Positions 1 to 6,760 of a stretch of DNA of 6,760 nucleotides are shown here, piece after piece. The stretch's first letter is position 1, and each line of letters starts with the position of its first letter. Position numbers and translations under genes: made by a program. This DNA comes from Betaproteobacteria bacterium (GTDB taxonomy: Bacteria > Pseudomonadota > Gammaproteobacteria > Burkholderiales > SG8-39). The stretch is taken from assembly GCA_029858545.1 (NCBI GenBank), contig JAOUFA010000199.1, positions 1 to 6,760 on the forward strand, written 5' to 3'. Under the pieces are notes generated by a model. The model ran no database searches. It had not been told where the DNA came from and saw nothing but the letters and a program-made list of their open reading frames with translations.

Positions 1-1731
<1,731 letters not shown>

Positions 1732-1768
1732 TGCGCGCTCGGCGCGTTCCACCGCGGCGGGCGGGCTG

Positions 1769-1775
1769 AAAGGAG
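1769..1775 (+). promoter_or_regulatory. Shine-Dalgarno AAAGGAG deciding the hydrolase start
   Basis: AAAGGAG is a seven-base match to the anti-SD sequence and ends 5 nt before an in-frame TTG at 1781. It is the best ribosome site near the beginning of the hydrolase frame, and favours TTG 1781 over GTG 1706, which has only GAGG with a 4-nt spacer and would overlap thiC by 26 nt. Confidence 0.6.
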
Positions 1776-1780
1776 AGGCC

Positions 1781-2611
1781 TTGCTCTTGTCGCTCGCCGC
1801 CCTCGCGCTGCTGGTCGCCCTCGGGGTGCCGGCGGGTTTTTACCTCGCGCAGGAGAAGCTGCTCTTCTTTCGCCAGCCCTTGAGCGAGGCGCGCCGCGCC
1901 GAGGTCGCACGTCGCTTCCCCGCCGTCGAGGAGCTGAACCTCGAGGCCGCCGACGGCACGCGGCTGCATGCCTGGCGCGTCACACCGCGCGGCGCCGCGC
2001 CGGCGCCGCTGGCCATCTACTTTGGCGGCAATGCCGAGGAGGTCTCGTGGATGCTGGATTCGGTCGGCGATCCGGTTGCCGGGGCAACGCCCGGGGTCGG
2101 CTGGCTGGTCGTCGACTACCGCGGCTACGGCGCGAGCGCGGGCGAGCCGACCGAGGCCGCACTGTTCGCCGATGCCCTCGCCTGGTTCGATCGGGCCGAA
2201 ACGCTCGCCGGGGTCGATGCGAAGCGTATCTACGCCTTCGGCCGCAGTCTGGGGAGCGGCGTCGCGGTGACCCTCGCCGCGCATCGGCCGCTCGCCGGCG
2301 TGCTGCTCGTCACGCCCTACGACAGCATGGCGGCGGTGGCGAAGCACCATTATTCATGGCTGCCGGTCGACGCGCTGCTCAAGCACCGCTTCGATTCGAT
2401 CGCGCTCGCCCCCGCGCTGCGCGCCCCCCTGCTGACGCTGATCGCCGAACGCGACGAGGTCATTCCGCCCGCGCACGCCGGGCGCCTGTTCGAAGCCTGG
2501 GGCGGACCGAAAGAACGGGTCTTGTTGCACGGCGCGACGCACAATACGACCGACCGCGACCCCGCGTTCTGGCCGACGATCAGGCGCTTTCTCGACGAGC
2601 CGCGATCCTGA
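1781..2611 (+). CDS. Membrane-anchored alpha/beta hydrolase (Bem46/ABHD13-like)
   Basis: This is a serine hydrolase of the alpha/beta fold; the substrate cannot be told from sequence. From TTG 1781 it is 276 residues. Residues 1-20 are strongly hydrophobic and look like a signal anchor. They are followed by QEKLLFFRQP, a typical juxtamembrane stretch of this family. YFGGNAEE (about 80-87) fits the oxyanion region. The nucleophile elbow is GRSLGSG with Ser156, and the other triad members fit Asp225 (ERDEVIP) and His254 (GATHNT). The catalytic domain therefore appears complete and probably faces the periplasm. Starting at GTG 1706 would add 25 residues rich in Arg and Ser. That start would supply the positive charge before the membrane segment that the TTG form lacks, so the start is not settled. 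The gene follows thiC closely and may be cotranscribed with it, but nothing in the protein suggests a thiamine role. Confidence 0.85.
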   Translation: MLLSLAALALLVALGVPAGFYLAQEKLLFFRQPLSEARRAEVARRFPAVEELNLEAADGTRLHAWRVTPRGAAPAPLAIYFGGNAEEVSWMLDSVGDPVAGATPGVGWLVVDYRGYGASAGEPTEAALFADALAWFDRAETLAGVDAKRIYAFGRSLGSGVAVTLAAHRPLAGVLLVTPYDSMAAVAKHHYSWLPVDALLKHRFDSIALAPALRAPLLTLIAERDEVIPPAHAGRLFEAWGGPKERVLLHGATHNTTDRDPAFWPTIRRFLDEPRS

Positions 2612-2612
2612 G

Positions 2613-2639
2613 GCGCATGGTGCGCGTGCTACCATGCGC
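2613..2639 (+). repeat. Perfect 9-bp inverted repeat before uppP
   Basis: GCGCATGGT (2613-2621) and ACCATGCGC (2631-2639) are exact reverse complements around a 9-nt centre. Together they fill most of the 33-bp gap between the hydrolase stop and the uppP ATG. No T-tract follows, so it does not look like an intrinsic terminator. It could be an operator or an RNA hairpin just before the start codon. The right arm overlaps the -10-like element described separately. Confidence 0.6.
2627..2635 (+). promoter_or_regulatory. Possible extended -10 (TGCTACCAT) for uppP
   Basis: TG-N-TACCAT matches an extended -10 (TG upstream of a hexamer with 4 of 6 consensus bases). The best -35 candidate is CTGAGG at 2608-2613 (3 of 6, 16-bp spacer), which is poor. 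A start about 7 nt downstream, near 2642, would place the transcript's 5' end only some 3 nt before ATG 2645. This is a prediction by eye. Confidence 0.3.
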
Positions 2640-2644
2640 GCCCC

Positions 2645-3472
2645 ATGAATGATCCGGCACTGCTGCACGCGTTGATTCTCGGCATCGTCGAGGGACTGAC
2701 CGAATTCCTGCCGGTTTCGAGTACCGGCCACCTGATCCTCGCCGGAGACCTGCTCGGCTTCAACGACGAGCGCGCCAAGGTCTTCTTCATCGTGATCCAG
2801 ACCGGCGCGATGCTTGCGGTGCTGTGGGAGTATCGCCTGCGCTTCGCGCGTGCCGTGAGCGGCCTGCCCGGCGACCCCGCGGCGCGCCGCTTCTGGCTGC
2901 ATCTCGCGATCGCCTTTATGCCCGCCGCGGTACTCGGCCTCGCGTTCTCCAGGATGATCAAGGCGCTGCTGTTCAAGCCGGTGCCGGTGGCGCTCGCTTT
3001 CATCGGCGGCGCGCTGGTCATCCTGTGGGTCGAGCGACGCGGGCATCGCGCGCCGCGCATCGAACGCAGCGACGACATGACCTGGCGCGACGCGCTCAAA
3101 GTAGGCTTCGCGCAAGCCTTCGCGCTCATTCCCGGCACCTCGCGCTCGGGCGCGACCATCATCGGCGGGATGCTGTTCGGCCTGTCGCGCCGTGCGGCGA
3201 CCGAGTTCTCGTTCTTTCTCGCGGTGCCGACTCTGATCGCCGCCGGCGCCTACGATTTCTACAAGCATCGCGCGCTGTTTGCCGCCGCCGACCTCGGCAT
3301 CTTCGCGCTCGGTTTCGTCGCGGCGTTCTTCTCGGCCTTCGTGGTGGTGCGCTGGCTGATCCGCTATGTCGCCTCGCACGATTTCCGGCCCTTTGCCTGG
3401 TACCGGATTGTCTTCGGCATTGCCGTCCTGGTGACCGCCTATACGGGGTGGGTGGACTGGAGCGACGGCTGA
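2645..3472 (+). CDS. uppP: Undecaprenyl-diphosphatase UppP (BacA)
   Basis: UppP is an integral inner-membrane phosphatase. It converts undecaprenyl diphosphate to undecaprenyl phosphate, recycling the lipid carrier for peptidoglycan and other envelope polymers; raised levels give bacitracin resistance. The 275-residue protein has the family's usual length. Both signature regions are present. The first is EGLTEFLPVSSTGHL at residues 16-30, with Glu16, Glu20 and His29 at the catalytic positions. The second is PGTSRSGAT at 163-171, with Arg167 equivalent to the conserved active-site arginine. Several hydrophobic helices follow, up to a short C-terminal tail. ATG 2645 gives the N-terminus expected from homologues, although no Shine-Dalgarno sequence precedes it. 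It lies 33 nt after the hydrolase stop, so read-through from thiC/hydrolase and a promoter of its own are both possible. It converges with the rhodanese gene, with 4 bp between stops. Confidence 0.97.
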   Translation: MNDPALLHALILGIVEGLTEFLPVSSTGHLILAGDLLGFNDERAKVFFIVIQTGAMLAVLWEYRLRFARAVSGLPGDPAARRFWLHLAIAFMPAAVLGLAFSRMIKALLFKPVPVALAFIGGALVILWVERRGHRAPRIERSDDMTWRDALKVGFAQAFALIPGTSRSGATIIGGMLFGLSRRAATEFSFFLAVPTLIAAGAYDFYKHRALFAAADLGIFALGFVAAFFSAFVVVRWLIRYVASHDFRPFAWYRIVFGIAVLVTAYTGWVDWSDG

Positions 3473-3476
3473 ACGG

Positions 3477-3932
3477 CTAGGACTGAACCCAGGGCAGGCC
3501 GGCCCGGCGCCAGCCGCCGAGGCTATTGCGATGCTGGCCGGCATCCTTGTCGCCCTCGAAACCTTCCAGGATGTTGTAGCACTCGATCCAGCCCGCCTGG
3601 GTCGCGGCGCTCGCCGCGTGGTGCGAGCGCACTCCCGAGCGGCACAGAAACATGATCGTTTCGGAACGTTGGGTGACCGCCGCGAGTTGCGCCAGGAATT
3701 GCCCGTTGAGCTGGCCGCCGGGGTAGCTGTTCCACTCAACCCAAAGGGATTCCGGAACCCGGCCGACCCAGTCGAGTTCGGCCTGGGTGCGCACGTCCAC
3801 CAGCTTGCATCCGGCCTGCGCCAGTTGAAAGGCCTCGAGCGGGAGCAGCGCGCCCGCATAAGGGAGTCCGAGGGCGCGCCCCCGCTGAAGGGCCGCATGT
3901 TTGATCGCCGCAATTTCCGTATCGCCTTTCAT
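3477..3932 (-). CDS. Single-domain rhodanese-like sulfurtransferase
   Basis: A 151-residue cytoplasmic protein with one rhodanese domain, read from ATG at 3932 down to TAG at 3477-3479. The domain shows LVDVRTQAELDWVGRVPES near residues 44-62 and the active-site loop FLCRSGVRS with Cys97 as the expected persulfide carrier. It ends with the typical NILEGFEGDKD and GGWRRAGLPW blocks. The six-residue CRSGVR loop is that of sulfurtransferases rather than phosphatases; the physiological donor and acceptor are unknown. The frame continues upstream to a GTG at 3992, but those 20 residues (rich in Arg and Gly) do not look like part of the domain and would be encoded across the inverted repeat, so ATG 3932 is preferred. 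A weak GGGGA ribosome site lies 9 nt upstream. It diverges from glnA and shares its regulatory region. Confidence 0.93.
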   Translation of the reverse strand: MKGDTEIAAIKHAALQRGRALGLPYAGALLPLEAFQLAQAGCKLVDVRTQAELDWVGRVPESLWVEWNSYPGGQLNGQFLAQLAAVTQRSETIMFLCRSGVRSHHAASAATQAGWIECYNILEGFEGDKDAGQHRNSLGGWRRAGLPWVQS

Positions 3933-3956
3933 CTTGGCTAGTCCCCAGGGTTCCCG

Positions 3957-3973
3957 CGCACCATCGCGGTGCG
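3957..3973 (+). promoter_or_regulatory. NtrC-type binding site, distal (glnA enhancer)
   Basis: CGCACCATCGCGGTGCG is a perfect dyad of the form GCAC-N7-GTGC, close to the NtrC consensus TGCACC-N5-GGTGCA. The symmetry extends outward: CCGCGCACC at 3954-3962 mirrors GGTGCGCGG at 3968-3976. Its centre (3965) is at about -142 from the predicted sigma-54 start and 31 bp from the second dyad, roughly three helical turns, as in the enteric glnA enhancer. It also lies 25 bp upstream of the divergent rhodanese start codon. Confidence 0.75.
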
Positions 3974-3987
3974 CGGAAAAGTATCCT

Positions 3988-4004
3988 CGCACTGCACTGG
4001 TGCA
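3988..4004 (+). promoter_or_regulatory. NtrC-type binding site, proximal (glnA enhancer)
   Basis: CGCACTGCACTGGTGCA contains GCAC-N7-GTGC and a perfect TGGTGCA right half. Its centre (3996) is at about -111 from the predicted sigma-54 start. With the distal dyad it forms a pair 31 bp apart on the same face of the helix, suited to cooperative binding of NtrC-P dimers. Confidence 0.75.
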
Positions 4005-4007
4005 TCA

Positions 4008-4036
4008 TTGGTGCGCAAACGCTTGTCCGGTAGAAT
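4008..4036 (+). promoter_or_regulatory. Possible sigma-70 promoter upstream of glnA
   Basis: TTGGTG (4008-4013) and TAGAAT (4031-4036) are separated by 17 bp. The -10 matches 5 of 6 consensus bases and the -35 only 3 of 6. The -35 overlaps a third TGGTGC half-site (4009-4015), and the proximal NtrC dyad lies immediately upstream. This would resemble glnAp1 of enteric bacteria, a basal promoter that NtrC can repress. It is a prediction by eye. Confidence 0.4.
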
Positions 4037-4080
4037 CGCACGCCGCGGACGACGAAAGCTGTCGCAGTCAGAAATTATCT

Positions 4081-4096
4081 TGGCACGGAACCTGCT
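4081..4096 (+). promoter_or_regulatory. Sigma-54 promoter of glnA
   Basis: TGGCACGGAACCTGCT matches the sigma-54 consensus TGGCACG-N4-TTGCW except for C in place of the first T of the -12 element. The invariant GG (4082-4083) and GC (4094-4095) are separated by exactly 10 bp. Transcription should start near 4107, giving a leader of about 69 nt. With two NtrC dyads about 111 and 142 bp upstream, this predicts strong induction of glnA under nitrogen limitation. Confidence 0.85.
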
Positions 4097-4162
4097 GAAA
4101 GTGTTGGCATCGCCGGCAGTTCGGGCCCGGGAAGACAACCACTCAGCGCAACATTGACACTC

Positions 4163-4167
4163 AGGAG
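4163..4167 (+). promoter_or_regulatory. Ribosome binding site of glnA
   Basis: AGGAG lies 8 nt upstream of ATG 4176, at good spacing. This supports the start, which also matches the N-terminus expected for GlnA. Confidence 0.8.
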
Positions 4168-4175
4168 AAGCAGAC

Positions 4176-5591
4176 ATGGCGAGCACGCCGGACGAGGTAC
4201 TGAAATCGATCAAGGACAAGGAGGTCAAGTTCGTTGACCTTCGTTTCACCGACACGCGCGGCAAGGAGCAACACGTCACGGTTCCGGCGCGCGAATTCAA
4301 CAAGGACAAGTTCGAGAGCGGGCACGCCTTCGACGGTTCCTCGATCGCCGGCTGGAAGGGCATTCAGGCCTCCGACATGCTGTTGATGCCCGACGCGGAA
4401 TCGGCGCGCATGGACCCGTTCAGCGACGAGGCGGTGCTGAACATCAACTGCGACGTGATCGAGCCTGCCGACGGCAAGCCGTACAACCGTTGCCCGCGCG
4501 GCGTCGCCAAGCGTGCGGAGGCCTATCTGAAGTCGAGCGGCATCGGCGACACCGCGTTCTTCGGCCCCGAGCCCGAGTTCTTCATTTTCGACGGCGTGAC
4601 CTGGAACATCGACATGTCGGGCAGCGCGGTGAAGATCAAGTCCGAAGAAGCACCGTGGTCCACCGGGATCGACTATGAGTCGGGCAACATGGGACATCGC
4701 CCCGCGGTCAAGGGCGGCTATTTCCCGGTTCCGCCGGTCGATTCGCTGCAGGACATCCGCAATGCGATGTGCCTTGCGCTCGAGCAGCAGGGCGTGGTGG
4801 TCGAAGTGCATCACCACGAAGTCGCCGCCCCCGGTCAGTGCGAAATCGGCACCAGGTTCGCGCCGCTCGTGCAGCGTGCCGACTGGATGCAGATCCTCAA
4901 GTACACGGTGTGGAACGTCGCGCAGTCCTACGGCAAGACCGCGACCTTCATGCCCAAGCCGATCGTCGGCGACAACGGTTCGGGCATGCACGTACACCAG
5001 TCGGTGTGGAAGGGCAGCACCAATCTGTTTGCGGGCAACGGCTATGCGGGCCTGTCCGAGTTCGCGCTCCATTACATCGGGGGCATCATCAAGCACGCCA
5101 AGGCGCTCAACGCGATCACCAATCCTGGAACGAACTCGTACAAGCGCCTGGTGCCGGGGTTCGAGGCACCGATCAATCTCGCCTACTCGGCGCGCAATCG
5201 CTCGGCCGCCTGCCGCATTCCCTACGTGTCGAACCCCAAGGGGCGCCGCGTCGAAGTGCGCTTTCCCGATCCGACCGCCAACCCCTACATGGCGTTCGCC
5301 GCGATGCTGATGGCGGGTCTTGACGGCGTGCAGAACAAGATCCATCCCGGCGACCCGGTCGACAAGAACCTCTACGACCTGCCGCCCGAAGAAAAGAAGA
5401 AGGTGCCGAACGTGTGTGCGTCACTCGACGAAGCGCTCGCCCATCTCGACAAGGATCGCGCCTTCCTCACCAAGGGCGGCGTGTTCGACGACGATCTGAT
5501 CGATGCGTACATCGAATTGAAGATGGAAGAGGTCACGCGTTTCCGTATGACCACCCATCCGCTCGAATTCGACATGTACTACAGCCTCTGA
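4176..5591 (+). CDS. glnA: Glutamine synthetase, type I (GSI-beta)
   Basis: Cytosolic dodecameric enzyme that makes glutamine from glutamate, ammonia and ATP, the main entry of ammonium at low nitrogen. The 471 residues are the normal length for proteobacterial GSI. Visible landmarks are the N-terminal beta-grasp region with DGSSIAGW (residues 53-60) and metal-ligand glutamates in PEPEFF (Glu132, Glu134). Further along are the NGSG loop (267-270), followed by MHVHQS with His272, then Glu330, which closes the active site, NRSAACRIP (341-349) and RRVEVRFPDP with Glu360. NLYDLPPEE contains Tyr400, the site that GlnE adenylylates; this marks the covalently regulated GSI-beta class. Transcription is predicted from an NtrC-dependent sigma-54 promoter, with a weaker sigma-70 promoter upstream. 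A strong terminator follows, so glnA is probably monocistronic and separate from the downstream ntrB unit. Confidence 0.99.
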   Translation: MASTPDEVLKSIKDKEVKFVDLRFTDTRGKEQHVTVPAREFNKDKFESGHAFDGSSIAGWKGIQASDMLLMPDAESARMDPFSDEAVLNINCDVIEPADGKPYNRCPRGVAKRAEAYLKSSGIGDTAFFGPEPEFFIFDGVTWNIDMSGSAVKIKSEEAPWSTGIDYESGNMGHRPAVKGGYFPVPPVDSLQDIRNAMCLALEQQGVVVEVHHHEVAAPGQCEIGTRFAPLVQRADWMQILKYTVWNVAQSYGKTATFMPKPIVGDNGSGMHVHQSVWKGSTNLFAGNGYAGLSEFALHYIGGIIKHAKALNAITNPGTNSYKRLVPGFEAPINLAYSARNRSAACRIPYVSNPKGRRVEVRFPDPTANPYMAFAAMLMAGLDGVQNKIHPGDPVDKNLYDLPPEEKKKVPNVCASLDEALAHLDKDRAFLTKGGVFDDDLIDAYIELKMEEVTRFRMTTHPLEFDMYYSL

Positions 5592-5603
5592 GGTGATCCG
5601 CGC

Positions 5604-5629
5604 GGGCGGGGAGCAGGATGCTCCCGCCC
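5604..5629 (+). terminator. GC-rich hairpin after glnA, without T-tract
   Basis: The arms 5604-5614 and 5620-5629 pair over ten base pairs with one bulged G (5608) and a five-base loop. No run of T follows. It lies 12 nt after the glnA stop, and could protect the 3' end of the message or help the second hairpin stop RNA polymerase. Confidence 0.5.
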
Positions 5630-5639
5630 CGGGATAGGC

Positions 5640-5666
5640 AAGGGACGGGCGCTGCCCGTCCTTTTT
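5640..5666 (+). terminator. Intrinsic terminator of glnA
   Basis: GGACGGGC (5643-5650) and GCCCGTCC (5654-5661) form a perfect 8-bp stem with loop GCT, followed directly by TTTTT (5662-5666). This is a classical Rho-independent terminator, 51 nt after the glnA stop codon. Confidence 0.9.
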
Positions 5667-5716
5667 CATTTGCGGTCCGGGAATTTTGGGCTAGCAAGGC
5701 CCGCGACGCACCGCGT

Positions 5717-5745
5717 TTGCCGCTCCCCGCCGCTTCGCATAGACT
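5717..5745 (+). promoter_or_regulatory. Possible sigma-70 promoter of the 5782 gene / ntrB unit
   Basis: TTGCCG (5717-5722) and TAGACT (5740-5745) match 4 of 6 bases each, with a 17-bp spacer. A start near 5752 would give a leader of about 30 nt. It sits after the glnA terminator, where a new promoter is needed. I see no NtrC dyad or GG-N10-GC element in 5667-5781. Confidence 0.4.
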
Positions 5746-5781
5746 TGACCCACCTTCCCCCTGTCAGGAGGGCCAGTAGAA

Positions 5782-6288
5782 ATGCACCGACTCACATCAC
5801 TCGTCGTTTCAATCGTGCTCGCCACGGTGGCCGGGACGGCGGTCGCGCAGACCAAGATCGAGACGATCTGGAGCTGCAAGGACAGTGCGGGGGGTACCCA
5901 CGTCACCAATCTGAAGGAGGATACCGTGGGGAAACGCTGCCGGGTGGTCCGCCGGCAGCGCGTGACCGTGGTGTCGCCCGAAGCGATGGTCAAATCGGGC
6001 GAGGACGGCAGGCGCAATGCGTCGACCGGGCGGCCGAAGGAAAACAGCGCCACGCGCGCCTCGGCCAAGGATCGTCAGCGCGAGATCCTGGACAAGGAAC
6101 TGGCGAGCGAGGAGCAATTGCTCGCCAAGGCGAAGGCCGAACTGAACGAACAGGAATCGATCCGCAACGGCGACGAGCGCAACTACGCGCGCGTTCTGGA
6201 GCGCCTGAAGCCCTACCAGGACAGCGTCGAAGCGCACCAGAGGAATGTCGACTCCCTGCGGCGCGAAATCGCCAACTTGAGTCGCTGA
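5782..6288 (+). CDS. Secreted coiled-coil protein of unknown function (DUF4124-like N-terminus)
   Basis: A 168-residue protein that I cannot assign to a function. Residues 1-22 form a Sec signal peptide ending AVA, with probable cleavage before Gln23, so it should be periplasmic. Residues 25-57 hold a small domain resembling DUF4124 (IWSCKDSAGGTHVTN). Its two cysteines, Cys32 and Cys53, are the only ones in the protein and could form a disulfide. A linker rich in charged and polar residues (about 65-95) leads to a highly charged helical region from about 94 to the end, with heptad-like spacing, predicted as coiled coil. AGGAGG (5766-5771) lies 10 nt before ATG 5782. The gene follows the glnA terminator and ends 39 nt before ntrB in the same reading frame, so both are probably cotranscribed. 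I did not see any enzymatic motif. DUF4124 membership is by resemblance only. Confidence 0.88.
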   Translation: MHRLTSLVVSIVLATVAGTAVAQTKIETIWSCKDSAGGTHVTNLKEDTVGKRCRVVRRQRVTVVSPEAMVKSGEDGRRNASTGRPKENSATRASAKDRQREILDKELASEEQLLAKAKAELNEQESIRNGDERNYARVLERLKPYQDSVEAHQRNVDSLRREIANLSR

Positions 6289-6327
6289 TCGACGCGCTGC
6301 GCGGCACGCACAGCGGTCGGCCACGCC

Positions 6328-6760
6328 ATGCAGGTTTCTCTCTCAGGGCTGGACCTACTTCCCACCGCGGTGGTGGTGCTCGACGAAGACCTGGTCGTGC
6401 GCTTTGCCAATCCCGCCGCGGAGAGCCTGCTCGAGACCGGCGCGCGCAGCCTCATCGACCACCTCTTTCCCGCCCTGTTCGCGGAGCGTGACGAGCTTGC
6501 CCGCACGCTGGCCGAGGCGCGCGCCGCGCATTGGAGCTACTCGGCGCAGAACGTGAATTTCCTGCGTGCCGGACGAGACCCGCTGCCGCTTTCGTGCACC
6601 GTGGCGGGCGTCGATGTCCCGGGCCTGCGCCTGATCGCCGAACTGAGGCCGATCGAGCAGCAACTGCGCCTCGCGCGCGAGGAGCGCATGGTCTCCGAAC
6701 AGCAGGCGAACCGCGAACTGATTCGCAACCTTGCGCACGAGATCAAGAACCCGCTCGGCG
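6328..6760 (+). CDS. glnL: Nitrogen regulation sensor kinase NtrB (GlnL), 3' end missing
   Basis: NtrB is the cytosolic histidine kinase/phosphatase of the Ntr system. It phosphorylates NtrC when nitrogen is scarce, and PII turns it to phosphatase activity when nitrogen is plentiful. The window holds 144 codons plus one base. Residues about 5-110 form a PAS-like sensory domain (LPTAVVVLDE, VVRFANPAAESLL). A linker helix follows, then the H-box NLAHEIKNPLG with the phosphorylated His137, close to its place in enteric NtrB. The ATP-binding domain lies beyond the window. There is no transmembrane segment, as expected. ATG 6328 is the only usable start after the preceding in-frame stop at 6286-6288; no good Shine-Dalgarno sequence precedes it, so translation may depend partly on the upstream gene. 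NtrC (glnG) is expected downstream. Confidence 0.95.
   Translation, partial: MQVSLSGLDLLPTAVVVLDEDLVVRFANPAAESLLETGARSLIDHLFPALFAERDELARTLAEARAAHWSYSAQNVNFLRAGRDPLPLSCTVAGVDVPGLRLIAELRPIEQQLRLAREERMVSEQQANRELIRNLAHEIKNPLG

Noticed and set aside
2354..3913. Long open frame on the minus strand (519 codons) across the hydrolase end, uppP and the rhodanese
   Set aside because: It covers well-identified genes in another frame, is full of Arg, Gly and Ala, and shows no domain; it is a product of high GC.
3954..3976. Inverted repeat as a terminator for the rhodanese or glnA
   Set aside because: It lies upstream of both genes, and its core fits the NtrC dyad at the right distance from the sigma-54 promoter.
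4104..4120. Second sigma-54 promoter (TTGGCA in the glnA leader)
   Set aside because: The bases 10 bp after its GG are AG, not GC, so the -12 element is missing.
4161..5345. 394-codon minus-strand frame opposite glnA
   Set aside because: Antisense shadow of the conserved glnA frame, with no ribosome site or recognisable domain.
5670..6491. 273-codon plus-strand frame spanning the 5782 gene and the ntrB start
   Set aside because: It overlaps the signal-peptide protein and the PAS region of ntrB in another frame, and has Arg/Gly-rich composition without a domain.

Overview
This is an ordinary chromosomal segment of a high-GC Gram-negative proteobacterium, most likely a betaproteobacterium. 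Rhodocyclales (Azoarcus/Thauera type) is my best guess from gene content and protein style; no rRNA or species marker is present, so this is inference. All genes share the same GC-rich codon use. I see no mobile element, tRNA, rRNA or CRISPR array.

Layout: (1) 1-1731 +, thiC, thiamine pyrimidine synthase, cut at its 5' end by the window edge. (2) 1781-2611 +, a membrane-anchored alpha/beta hydrolase with a complete Ser-Asp-His triad, probably started at TTG. (3) 2645-3472 +, uppP, undecaprenyl-diphosphatase, preceded by a 9-bp inverted repeat and an extended -10-like element only a few bases from its ATG. (4) 3477-3932 -, a single-domain rhodanese, tail to tail with uppP with 4 bp between stop codons. 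(5) 3933-4175, a dense regulatory region. It holds two NtrC-type dyads 31 bp apart, a sigma-70-like promoter and a sigma-54 promoter with exact GG-N10-GC spacing, all serving glnA. (6) 4176-5591 +, glnA, type I-beta glutamine synthetase with its adenylylation tyrosine. (7) 5604-5666, two hairpins, the second a clear intrinsic terminator. (8) 5782-6288 +, a secreted coiled-coil protein of unknown function. (9) 6328-6760 +, the start of glnL (ntrB), the nitrogen sensor kinase, cut by the window end just after its phosphorylated histidine.

The right half is a nitrogen-control locus. NtrB (glnL) should phosphorylate NtrC, presumably encoded just beyond the window, and NtrC-P should activate the sigma-54 promoter of glnA from the two upstream sites. 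The site spacing and distance closely match the classical enteric glnA control region. The less familiar parts are the secreted coiled-coil protein heading the ntrB unit, the rhodanese whose start lies 25 bp from the distal NtrC site, and the nearly leaderless arrangement of uppP. I found no convincing evidence of a wholly new system.
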